A DNA stretch of 42,774 nucleotides from Bacteroidales bacterium. Lineage in GTDB: Bacteria; Bacteroidota; Bacteroidia; Bacteroidales; F082. The stretch lies in contig JACCQN010000030.1 in the NCBI GenBank assembly GCA_015709215.1, positions 1-42,774 on the forward strand, given 5' to 3'. The position numbers and the translations under genes were made by a program. The stretch's first letter is position 1, and every line of letters starts with the position of its first letter. Under the pieces are notes generated by a model, which saw only the letters and a list, made by a program, of their open reading frames with translations, ran no database searches and had not been told where the DNA came from. Shown here one piece after another: positions 31,090 to 38,983 of this stretch.

Positions 31090-34000
31090 TTATTTTGAAG
31101 CGTTTATAAAATACTCTACTTTAAACCGTAAATCGAGATAGTTGGAATAAGCGTCCCGGTAATCGAATTCAATTTGCATGGCGTCCCTCATGTTTTGGAG
31201 GAAAGTGACATAATCAATTGCCCCTTCCCGATAGGCGGTGATTGCGCCGTATTTTTGTTCTTTCGCTACCGGCAATGCCACGTTGCGGTAATATTCCGTT
31301 GTGGCCAGCCATTTTTGATATTCTTCATAGAGACTTTTATAGGCAGCGCTGATTTCCAATTCTTTTTGATAAAAATTCTCCCTGGCAATTCTGCTTTCAA
31401 TTTTCGCCGATTCGGTTTTTCCCGATTGTGAAGCGAAAACCAGTGGAATGCTCAAACCAAACTGGTATTTATAAAACCCGGTCTGGCTGCCTATTCTCTG
31501 GATCCCGTATTCGGCGGTAAATTTGGGCAGGTATCCCGCCTTCGCCAGTTTAACCCTGGCATCGGCCAATTGCACCCTTTGCCCGTAGTATTGTAAAGAA
31601 GGATGTTGTTTTATGGCATCCGGAGATAATAATGGCAGCTCGCTGATTTCGTTTATGGAATTATCATCCACCGAAAAAAGTGTATCGCTGGCAAACCAAA
31701 AATTCAGTTTTTGCAGGGCAACCAAATAGTCCTTGTATGATTTTTCCTTCTGAATAATGATTTGTTTGGCCTGGTTGGAAGCAGACAGGTACTCAAGCTT
31801 TGACGTGGCTTGTGTTTCGTAGCGTATTTTGGCTGCCCGTTCAAAATCTTTGAAAACAGAGTCAAGCTGCAAATAAAGCTGATATTGCTTTTTCGCATTA
31901 TACGCATTTCCCCAGGCGATTCTGACCTCGCGCGTTACTTCCAATTCGGTCAGGTCAAGCGCCGTTTGTGAAAGGGCTACCTGCTTCGCTTGAACCCTTG
32001 ATTTAGCCCCGATACTTAAAACATCAAATTCCTGCCTCATGGCAATGGTATTATAGATTCCATTTTCCGTGTTGTTGCCAAGTTCTTCAGCTCCTGTTGA
32101 AAACTCTGTATTTCCGATATCCCAGGCAGTTTTTTTCAAGGCTTCCTGATTTTTTATCTCAAGTTGGGCAGCTTTTATTAACGGAAAGTTAATTTTTGCC
32201 CTGTTCACAGCTTCGGTAATTGTTATTTGGGGAAGTGAATCCGTTTCCTGTGCCTGGGTGTCCAATGAAATGAAGGATAAGCCAACACTCAAAAACAACA
32301 GAATAACTAAAGGGGCATCAGGCACAGAAAGGCGTCTTTGCTTCCTTTTTTGGGTAAATGATTCAACCAATGCGTACAAAACCGGAATGACCACCAAAGT
32401 AAGGAAAGTAGCGCTAAAAAGTCCCCCGATTACAACCGTTGCCAACGGACGCTGTACTTCTGCACCGGCAGAACCTGAAATTGCCATAGGCAAAAACCCC
32501 AACATGGCTGCGGTAGCGGTAAGTAATATCGGCCTTAACCTTTCTTGTGTACCAATGGAAATCCGTTCCATAATGTCGGTGATACCCTCTTTTTTTAACG
32601 AATTAAAGCGACTGATAAGGACCAACCCATTCAATACGGCAACCCCGAAAAGTACGATAAAGCCTACACCTGCTGATATACTAAATGGCATCCCCCTCAG
32701 CCACAGGGAAAATATGCCACCAATGGCAGCCAATGGCACGGCCATGTATATCATTATTGTTTGCGGGAATGAGTGCAAAGCAAAGTATAAGAGGATAAAA
32801 ATCAAGGCTAAAGCGATAGGCAACACGATTGACAGCCGGTCTTTCGCGCGTTGCAGGTTCTCAAACTCGCCACCGTATGTGATGTAATAACCCGCTGGTA
32901 AATCGAGCTGTTTGTCCAGTTTTTGCTGAATTTCATTGACTACCGATTCAACATCCCTTCCCCTGACATTCACTCCTACATATATCCTCCGGAAAGTGCC
33001 TTCCCTCGAAATTTGCATGGCGCCGGGTTGAAAATTTATTTCGGCAACTTCTTTAATCGGGACTTGTTTGCCATTAGGCAGGTCAACATATAAATTCCGT
33101 AAATCTTCAATGCTTTTCCGGTGTTCTTTATCCAGCCGGATAACCATATCGAAACGCCTTTCTCCTTCAAAGATTACGCCTGCGCTGCTACCGGCAAAAG
33201 CCGCGCTGACATACCTGTTGAGTTTGGCGATATCCAATCCGTACTGGGCTACTTTTCCCCGGTTATATTGTACGGTCATTTGCGGTAAGCCCGCTGTCCT
33301 TTCAAGGGTTACATCTTCCGCACCAGGTACCGTTTTTATTATCTCCGCTATTTTCTCCCCTTTTTCAGAGAGCACGTCCAAATCTTCACCAAACAATTTC
33401 ACCGCTACATCTTCCCTTACTCCTGTTAAAAGTTCATTGAAGCGTAATTCTACCGGTTGGCTAAAAGTGAAATTAAGTCCGGGAAGATGGGCCAGTTTTT
33501 CCCCGATTTTTTCTATCAGTTCTTCTTTTGTAGATGCAGACACCCATTTGCTTTTATCTTTCTCTAAGATGATAAAGCTATCGGTAAAATCAAACCCCAT
33601 TGGGTCGGTCGGGATATCGGCCACCCCAATACGGGCGGCCACTGTTTTGACTTCCGGAAAATTTGCCATAATAATTTTCTCTATTTCCTTTTCCCGGTCA
33701 ATGGTTTCCGACAAAGAACTTCCCGGACGAAGGAAGGCTTGCATGGCTATGTCCCCTTCATCGAGGCTCGGGATAAATTCGCCCCCCATACGGGAAAAAA
33801 CAAAAACCGCACTCCCTAATATGGCCAATGCAATAACCAGGGTGACAGCTTTTCGCTTTAGCGCAATTCGGAGTACCGGGCTATAAGCAGCATGAATCCT
33901 GTTTAATAATTTACTGCTGATTTTTTCCAGGAAGTTTTCGAAACGGGCGAACCAACTGTTTTTGTTTTTCGTTGGTTTTAATACAATGGAAGATATCATA

Positions 34001-35493
34001 GGAACATAAGTGAGACAGAGCAGTATGGCCCCAAGGACGGCAAACCCGAATGTGAAAGCCATGGGTTGGAACATCTTGCCTTCTACCCCGGTAAGAAAAA
34101 GTATCGGTGCAAAAACAATCAGGATAATTAGCTGACCAAAAAATGCGGAATTCATCATGGTACTGGAGGCATGATAAGTAAGCTCATCCATTTCAGCCTG
34201 GGCAAATTTACCCTTCCCGGCTTTTATCCTTTTCTCAATTTCATGCACAGTGCCTTCAACTATGATTACCGCCCCATCTACAATGATACCAAAGTCAATT
34301 GCCCCAAGGCTCATCAGGTTTGCCCACACGTTAAAGACCTTCATTAAAATAAAAGCAAACAGTAGTGACAGTGGGATAACTGATGCTGTAACCAGCCCTC
34401 CGCGTAAACTTCCCAACAAAATAACCAGTACAAATATGACGATAAGGGCTCCTTCCATCAGGTTTTTGCTGACTGTGCTTGTCGTCCGCTGAATTAAATC
34501 GGAACGGTCGAGAAAAGGCGCTATTTCCAAACCTTCGGGCAAAGTTTTTTGCACTTCGGCTATCCGGGCTTTTACGCTTTGTATCACTTCGTTCGAGTTT
34601 TCGCCTTTTAACATCAAAATCATTCCCCCGACGGCTTCGTGCCCTTCCTGGGTAAAAGCGCCATAACGTACCTGGCTTCCAAAATGGACTTTCTCTGCGA
34701 CATCTTTAATCAAAATGGGTATCCCGTTTTCGTTTTTTACCACAATGTTTTTTATATCGTCCAACGACCTGGCCAGGCCTTCGCCCCTGATGAAATTGGC
34801 CATGTGGTTCTTTTCAATGTATGCCCCACCGGTATTGACATTGTTGTTTTCCAATGCTTCAAAAACCTCGGTAATTGAAACACTCATGGCATTTAATTTG
34901 TCGGGGTTCAGGGCAATTTCATATTGTTTGATATTTCCCCCGAAAGAATTTACTTCAACTACACCCGGTATTAACGCCATTTGACGTTTTACAATCCAAT
35001 CCTGAATGGTACGCAATTCCGTAGGAGAATATATGGTGTCATAGCCGGGTTTGGGTTTTATGGTGTATTGAAAAATCTCCCCTAAACCTGTTGTAATAGG
35101 ACCCATAAATGGTTCGCCAAACTGGGCCGGTATTTCGTCTTTCACAGCATTAAGTTTCTCCTGAACGACCTGCCTCGGCAAATAAGTGCCCATGTTGTCT
35201 TTAAACACAATGGTTACTACCGACAACCCAAAGCGGGACACTGAACGTAATTCAATAACACCCGGTAAATTTGCCATCGCCAGTTCCACCGGATAGGTAA
35301 CAAATTGTTCGATGTCAACCGTGGATAAATTTTGTGAAACCGTAATAACCTGCACCTGGTTGTTGGTAATATCGGGAACCGAATCGAGGTTAATCGTTTT
35401 TAAAGAATAAAAGCCGGCACCAATCAGGGTAAAAAGCATCAGGCTGACCATGAATTTATTCTTTATTGAATAAGATATTATTTTGTTTATCAT
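31090..35493 (-). CDS. CzcA-type RND metal pump fused to a TolC-like domain
   Basis: The 1467-residue protein joins two modules. Residues 1-1045 are a complete heavy-metal RND pump with twelve membrane helices; TM4 reads DFGIIVDGAVIIVE (about 401-414), which carries the Asp-Asp-Glu set of HME1 pumps (CzcA, divalent Zn/Cd/Co), not the CusA Cu/Ag pattern. Residues about 1058-1080 are a second hydrophobic segment ending in TQAQE, like a signal peptide. Residues 1085-1467 form a TolC-type outer-membrane factor with long coiled-coil repeats (NRAKINFPLIKAAQLEIKN... and SKLEYLSASNQAKQI). Such fusions are known in Bacteroidota. How the second half reaches the outer membrane is not evident. Confidence 0.95.
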   Translation of the reverse strand: MINKIISYSIKNKFMVSLMLFTLIGAGFYSLKTINLDSVPDITNNQVQVITVSQNLSTVDIEQFVTYPVELAMANLPGVIELRSVSRFGLSVVTIVFKDNMGTYLPRQVVQEKLNAVKDEIPAQFGEPFMGPITTGLGEIFQYTIKPKPGYDTIYSPTELRTIQDWIVKRQMALIPGVVEVNSFGGNIKQYEIALNPDKLNAMSVSITEVFEALENNNVNTGGAYIEKNHMANFIRGEGLARSLDDIKNIVVKNENGIPILIKDVAEKVHFGSQVRYGAFTQEGHEAVGGMILMLKGENSNEVIQSVKARIAEVQKTLPEGLEIAPFLDRSDLIQRTTSTVSKNLMEGALIVIFVLVILLGSLRGGLVTASVIPLSLLFAFILMKVFNVWANLMSLGAIDFGIIVDGAVIIVEGTVHEIEKRIKAGKGKFAQAEMDELTYHASSTMMNSAFFGQLIILIVFAPILFLTGVEGKMFQPMAFTFGFAVLGAILLCLTYVPMISSIVLKPTKNKNSWFARFENFLEKISSKLLNRIHAAYSPVLRIALKRKAVTLVIALAILGSAVFVFSRMGGEFIPSLDEGDIAMQAFLRPGSSLSETIDREKEIEKIIMANFPEVKTVAARIGVADIPTDPMGFDFTDSFIILEKDKSKWVSASTKEELIEKIGEKLAHLPGLNFTFSQPVELRFNELLTGVREDVAVKLFGEDLDVLSEKGEKIAEIIKTVPGAEDVTLERTAGLPQMTVQYNRGKVAQYGLDIAKLNRYVSAAFAGSSAGVIFEGERRFDMVIRLDKEHRKSIEDLRNLYVDLPNGKQVPIKEVAEINFQPGAMQISREGTFRRIYVGVNVRGRDVESVVNEIQQKLDKQLDLPAGYYITYGGEFENLQRAKDRLSIVLPIALALIFILLYFALHSFPQTIMIYMAVPLAAIGGIFSLWLRGMPFSISAGVGFIVLFGVAVLNGLVLISRFNSLKKEGITDIMERISIGTQERLRPILLTATAAMLGFLPMAISGSAGAEVQRPLATVVIGGLFSATFLTLVVIPVLYALVESFTQKRKQRRLSVPDAPLVILLFLSVGLSFISLDTQAQETDSLPQITITEAVNRAKINFPLIKAAQLEIKNQEALKKTAWDIGNTEFSTGAEELGNNTENGIYNTIAMRQEFDVLSIGAKSRVQAKQVALSQTALDLTELEVTREVRIAWGNAYNAKKQYQLYLQLDSVFKDFERAAKIRYETQATSKLEYLSASNQAKQIIIQKEKSYKDYLVALQKLNFWFASDTLFSVDDNSINEISELPLLSPDAIKQHPSLQYYGQRVQLADARVKLAKAGYLPKFTAEYGIQRIGSQTGFYKYQFGLSIPLVFASQSGKTESAKIESRIARENFYQKELEISAAYKSLYEEYQKWLATTEYYRNVALPVAKEQKYGAITAYREGAIDYVTFLQNMRDAMQIEFDYRDAYSNYLDLRFKVEYFINASK

Positions 35494-35643
35494 TTGATTT
35501 CTTTAATTTTTAATGTGAATACATTGAGTAACAAGGCGTTTATCTCCATGAGATTATTCATAAAAACCTAAAATGTATGCAGTATCATGGCAACGAAATG
35601 CAGCATGAGCCTAATACACAATTTTGGGAAAAGAATAAGTGAA

Positions 35644-35949
35644 TTATATTTTGGGCGGTTGCCAGATAGATGTAACTGGACTTGAAAATGCAGGTTCTTT
35701 CAATTTAATATCTAAAGTAATTTTTACTAAATTGATATTGGAAATACGAAAAAATGAAGGGAATGAAAGGGTTTGGCAACATTGACAAAAACAAAACGGG
35801 GAACATAAATCAACATCATTTGCCGGATTCGGGTTCTGTTTTGTCAGTTCGATGGAAACAGAATTTGTATTGGCAGCATGAACATCAACGCAAGGCATGG
35901 CTGTTAAGACCATGATATACACTGATAATGTGACTGCTATATATTTCAT
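35644..35949 (-). CDS. DUF6660-type cysteine-rich exported protein
   Basis: The 101-residue protein has an N-terminal hydrophobic signal (MKYIAVTLSVYIMVLTAMPCVD) and a cysteine-rich block DLCSPFCFCQCCQT in the middle, the mark of DUF6660-like proteins, which are common near RND pumps in Bacteroidota. The spaced cysteines could bind Zn, Cd or Cu, so a periplasmic metal-buffering role is possible but unproven. It is the first gene behind the second operator palindrome and is followed by 150 bases before the pump gene. Confidence 0.75.
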   Translation of the reverse strand: MKYIAVTLSVYIMVLTAMPCVDVHAANTNSVSIELTKQNPNPANDVDLCSPFCFCQCCQTLSFPSFFRISNINLVKITLDIKLKEPAFSSPVTSIWQPPKI

Positions 35950-35965
35950 TCTACAAAAAACATTT

Positions 35966-36019
35966 TAATATCAACGGCAAAACTAATAAAAAGTTAATGC
36001 AACCATGTTGCAAAGTTAT
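35966..36019 (-). promoter_or_regulatory. Promoter and Fur-type operator of the DUF6660-RND operon
   Basis: TGCAAC and GTTGCA arms enclose CAT at 35998-36012, three bases after the stop of the frameshifted fur gene. On the minus strand this is followed by the conserved TAACTT-ATTAG stretch, a -7 element TAGTTTTG and GTTGATATTA, as at 28757-28810. The two promoters share about 40 of 50 positions by eye. Confidence 0.75.
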
Positions 36020-36428
36020 TTTTTACAATTTGAACAAACTCCTTTAACAACCATATTCACACTTTCGAGGGAAAAGCTATTGGGAAGATTAATTGTTGGA
36101 ACCGGAATGTCGTTTAAACAAAACGTTTGATTGCAAATTGCGCAAAGGAAATGGACGTGCAGGTCTTCGGGGTGGCACTCGCAAGTATCGTGACACAAAG
36201 CATATTTTACAGAGCTTGTTCCATCATCAATGCTATGGATGAGTTTGTTTTCATGAAATGTTTTTAGCGTTCGATACAATGTAACCTTATCTGCTTTTTC
36301 AAATTTTTGTTCCAATTCAGGCAGGCTGATAGCTGTTTTTGTTCTGTCAAAATTTTTAAAACCAATTGCCGCATGGCGGTTGGTTTGATGTTTTTGGATT
36401 TGAGTTTGTTGTCAATTTCTTTTTCCAT
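36016..36428 (-). pseudogene. Frameshifted second Fur-family regulator
   Basis: From ATG 36428 the sequence reads MEKEIDNKLKSKNIKPTAMRQLVLKILTEQK, aligned with the start of the intact regulator at 28810-29223. One base is then missing in a run of five T (36336-36340 on the plus strand), and the rest continues in another frame as AISLPELEQKFEKADKVTLYRTLK to the end, with HPEDLHVHFLC and two CxxC pairs. With one base added the length would be 137 residues, equal to the intact copy. Either the gene is inactive or the base was missed in sequencing. A shorter internal start would lack the DNA-binding helix. Confidence 0.85.
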
Positions 36429-36639
36429 TATGTCGGTTCATTTCTTAATAACTCAAAAGTAACAATTTAGCACGAGTGCGTAGGCAAAATTGCAGCTCTT
36501 TTGCAAGCCTTGTCTTTATGCGTTTCCAATCAATCCGTTTTATGTAATTATTTCAATCTTTTTATAGCGTGTCAATGTATCGGTTCGGTTTTTTACACTT
36601 GCATACATTTGATGGTATATTTCGTTAAAATGTGTCAGT

Positions 36640-36786
36640 ATGCTTATCAATCCTGAGTATAAGTATGGGACTAACAAGCTATATTCTTATCAGAATGACT
36701 TTTATTCACACTATTTTCGGTTTCATGCGGGGCTTCGTTTTTTGAAAGAGATTTTAAAGAAAAACAGAGAAACGAAATTTCACTAA
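36640..36786 (+). CDS. Possible 48-residue small protein
   Basis: The frame (MLINPEYKYGTNKL..., rich in Tyr, Phe and Lys, ending in a basic KEILKKNRETKFH tail) has protein-like composition, with few rare residues and an amphipathic end. There is no recognisable family and no obvious start signal. It could be the remnant of a gene broken at the island boundary, or chance. Confidence 0.2.
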   Translation: MLINPEYKYGTNKLYSYQNDFYSHYFRFHAGLRFLKEILKKNRETKFH

Positions 36787-36925
36787 TCAAAAAACAACAA
36801 ATTCAATAATTTTTTCATATTTTAGAAATGGCTTTATATCAATAATATAACTGATGACAAACGGTTACAAACGATTATATCCGTATGTACTCGGTAATTA
36901 TACGACTCTGCGAATCAGGCTGCTG

Positions 36926-36933
36926 TAATTTTG
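36926..36933 (+). promoter_or_regulatory. Predicted -7 promoter element of the ssb array
   Basis: TAATTTTG matches TAnnTTTG and lies 57 bases before the first ssb ATG, implying a leader of about 50 bases. Confidence 0.45.
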
Positions 36934-36989
36934 CCTCATCGTTCTTTCACAACCCCGAAAACTTTTTAATCACTAAATACTTTACTATC

Positions 36990-37331
36990 ATGACAACATT
37001 TAACAACACCGTGCAACTGATCGGCCGTGCAGGCAACGATCCTGAAATTAAAAGCTTTGACAAAGAGCGCAAAATGGCACGTTTTTCTATCGCTACGAAC
37101 AGTTATTATTATAATCAGAATGGCGAGCGTGTAGAAGACACCCATTGGCATCAGGTGATTGCCTGGGGAAAAACAGCAGAAATAGTAGAAAAACATGTAA
37201 AAAAAGGCAGACAGCTTGCTGTTGCAGGCAAGCTGACCAACCGCAGCTGGGACGACAAGGAAGGCAACAAGCGATATGCAGTTGAAATTGTTCTGAATCA
37301 AATTCAGGCCTTTGGCAAGGTTGCCAGTTGA
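36990..37331 (+). CDS. Short single-stranded DNA-binding protein, copy 1
   Basis: The 113-residue protein is an SSB OB-fold almost from end to end: NNTVQLIGRAGNDPEIKSF, ARFSIATNSYYYNQNGERVEDTHWHQVIAWGK, and GRQLAVAGKLTNRSWDDKEG. Aromatic residues that stack on DNA are kept. It ends right after the last OB strand (IQAFGKVAS) and has no flexible linker and no acidic tip (DDDIPF), so it cannot recruit partners in the usual way. The ATG at 36990 matches the starts of the three following copies. It heads a tandem array of four genes. Confidence 0.9.
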   Translation: MTTFNNTVQLIGRAGNDPEIKSFDKERKMARFSIATNSYYYNQNGERVEDTHWHQVIAWGKTAEIVEKHVKKGRQLAVAGKLTNRSWDDKEGNKRYAVEIVLNQIQAFGKVAS

Positions 37332-37370
37332 TACGAGCAAAAACCCGTTACTGAATTAGAATCTTTAACC

Positions 37371-37405
37371 ATTCATTAAACACTTGAAAATCATGACAAC
37401 ATTAA
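37371..37405 (+). repeat. 35-base start-site repeat, copy A
   Basis: The sequence ATTAAACACTTGAAAATC precedes the ATG of ssb copy 2 and is followed by ACAACATTAA. It matches copy B in nearly every position. Confidence 0.7.
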
Positions 37406-37722
37406 ACGACAGCGTAAAATTAACCGGACGAGCCGGTAATAATCCAACGATTAAAAATCTGGAAAACACAAGAAAAATGGCACGTTTTGCCTTTGTAACC
37501 AACAGTGCTTCAACCAATGAAAATGGAGAGCGTATTTCAAAAGCCCAATGGCATCAGGTGGTAGCCTGGGGCAAGCTTGCCGATGTGGTTCAAATGCAGG
37601 TAAAAAAAGGCAAGAAAGTGGCCATTAGCGGAAAGCTGAGCAGCTGGAACTGGGAAGACCGGAGCGGGCAGAAGCGCACAAAAGTAGAGATCGTACTAAA
37701 TGACATCCGAAGCGTGAGTTAG
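37393..37722 (+). CDS. Short single-stranded DNA-binding protein, copy 2 (divergent)
   Basis: The 109-residue OB-fold SSB keeps the core (DSVKLTGRAGNNPTIKNL, KMARFAFVTNS, QWHQVVAWGK, KKVAISGKLSSWNWEDRSGQKR) but is the most divergent of the four: the YYYNQ tract becomes ASTNENG and the ERVEDT loop becomes ERISKA. DNA-stacking aromatics are therefore partly lost. It ends at NDIRSVS with no acidic tail. The gap from copy 1 is 61 bases. It may be a different paralogue rather than a recent duplicate. Confidence 0.88.
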   Translation: MTTLNDSVKLTGRAGNNPTIKNLENTRKMARFAFVTNSASTNENGERISKAQWHQVVAWGKLADVVQMQVKKGKKVAISGKLSSWNWEDRSGQKRTKVEIVLNDIRSVS

Positions 37723-37768
37723 CTTCATCAAATTTTATAAAATCCATTATTGAATTCAACACTTATTC

Positions 37769-37803
37769 ATTCATTAAATACTTGAAAATCATGACAACAT
37801 TAA
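37769..37803 (+). repeat. 35-base start-site repeat, copy B
   Basis: ATTAAATACTTGAAAATC followed by the ATG of ssb copy 3 and ACAACATTAA; differs from copy A at one base within the 35. Confidence 0.7.
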
Positions 37804-38132
37804 GCAACAACGTACAGTTAATCGGTTACGCAGGAAAAGATCCTGAAGTTAAAAAATTTGACAAAGACCGTAAAATGGCTCGTTTTTCGATGGCTACAAG
37901 CAGTTATTACTATAACCAGAAAGGAGAGCGTGTGGAAGACACACAGTGGCATCAGCTGGTTGCCTGGGGGAAAACAGCTGAAGTGGTAGAAAAAATAGTC
38001 AGAAAAGGTAGTGAAATTGCCATAACCGGCAAGCTTACAAACCGTACCTATGAAGACAAAGATGGTAACACCCGTTATTTTGTGGAGGTTGTATTGAATC
38101 AAATTCATACTTTCAGTAAGGCAGCCAGCTGA
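37791..38132 (+). CDS. Short single-stranded DNA-binding protein, copy 3
   Basis: This 113-residue SSB is close to copies 1 and 4 (NNVQLIGYAGKDPEVKKF, SYYYNQKGERVEDTQWHQLVAWGK, SEIAITGKLTNRTYEDKDG). The common GRAG is GYAG here. It ends at IHTFSKAAS, again with no acidic tail. It is 68 bases after copy 2. The aromatic tract is intact, so DNA binding is expected. Confidence 0.9.
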   Translation: MTTLSNNVQLIGYAGKDPEVKKFDKDRKMARFSMATSSYYYNQKGERVEDTQWHQLVAWGKTAEVVEKIVRKGSEIAITGKLTNRTYEDKDGNTRYFVEVVLNQIHTFSKAAS

Positions 38133-38161
38133 TAATAACACAATCAAATTTACATTTAATT

Positions 38162-38196
38162 AATCAATAAACACTTGAAAATCATGACATCATTAA
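38162..38196 (+). repeat. 35-base start-site repeat, copy C
   Basis: AATAAACACTTGAAAATC followed by the ATG of ssb copy 4 and ACATCATTAA; slightly more diverged from copies A and B. Confidence 0.65.
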
Positions 38197-38510
38197 ACAA
38201 CAACGTACAGCTGATCGGCCGTGCAGGCATGGATCCGGAAATCAAATCATTTGAGAAAGAACGCAAAATGGCCCGATTTTCCATTGCCACAAACAGCTAT
38301 TACTATGATCAAAAAGGCGAGCGGGTAGAAGAAACTCAATGGCATCAGCTTGTTGCCTGGGGGAAAACCGCTGAGGTAGTTGAAAAGCTTGTTAAAAAAG
38401 GTAAGGAGCTTGCCGTTTCGGGTAAGCTGATAAACCGTAGCTGGGAAGACAAAGACGGAAACAAACGCTATCAGGTTGAGGTAGTAGTAAACGAAATTAT
38501 GGCTTTCTAA
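38184..38510 (+). CDS. Short single-stranded DNA-binding protein, copy 4
   Basis: The 108-residue SSB is very similar to copy 1 (NNVQLIGRAGMDPEIKSF, SYYYDQKGERVEETQWHQLVAWGK, KELAVSGKLINRSWEDKDG). It ends at NEIMAF, four to five residues short of copies 1 and 3. A strong terminator follows, so the array is a single transcription unit of four SSB genes. Confidence 0.9.
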   Translation: MTSLNNNVQLIGRAGMDPEIKSFEKERKMARFSIATNSYYYDQKGERVEETQWHQLVAWGKTAEVVEKLVKKGKELAVSGKLINRSWEDKDGNKRYQVEVVVNEIMAF

Positions 38511-38524
38511 ATCCGAGTAGGAAT

Positions 38525-38565
38525 AAAAAAAGCGGCTGTCAAATTTGTTTGCCAGCCGCTTTTTT
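38525..38565 (+). terminator. Intrinsic terminator of the ssb array
   Basis: GCGGCTG and CAGCCGC arms with a 14-base loop, preceded by A7 and followed by T6, start 21 bases after the last ssb stop. Confidence 0.88.
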
Positions 38566-38983
38566 AAGATATTAAAGTTTCACACGTCCTTTAACTATCC
38601 TGAAAAAATAGAAAGTAGAATAGGGCTTTGATAAAGCTATTAAAGAATTGAAAAAGAAAAATAATAAAATATGATGAAGCCAAACTCCTAGCATTTTAAA
38701 TATTTAACTGTGGTTTCAGTGCTAAAATTCAAACATTTAGGATCTGCTGAAAAACTGATTAATGATTATGGTTATTGTTCTAATAATTTCATGCAGAAAG
38801 ATATTATTATCTTTGTCTAATGTGAATCAATACCAATTTATTAATGGTTTACCAGCAGGTTCTACTTATGCGTAAACGGCAAGGCAGTAAACATAAAAAG
38901 ACCTTCAACTACTAAAAGAAATCCTATGATTCTGATAATCGGGCTAAAGTATTTTTAGGCATTAAGTTTTTCACAGCATGATT
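38566..38983. other. Intergenic region between ssb array and trkA
   Basis: About 420 AT-rich bases between convergent genes. Short frames of up to 40 codons occur but none has a recognisable protein character. Nothing else was identified. Confidence 0.5.

Larger units (their letters stand above)
36429..36989. other. AT-rich region between the metal island and the ssb array
   Basis: These 561 bases hold no clear gene. They contain a 48-codon open frame at 36640-36786 and the promoter element at 36926-36933. The right edge of the island probably lies here, but no direct repeat or integrase site was recognised. Confidence 0.5.

Noticed and set aside
33068-33886. 272-codon frame antisense to the RND pump
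   Set aside because: Ser/Thr/Pro-rich shadow of a conserved membrane protein gene with no family character.
36429-36989. Integrase attachment site at the island's right edge
   Set aside because: No tRNA gene, direct repeat or integrase remnant could be recognised in the 561 bases.
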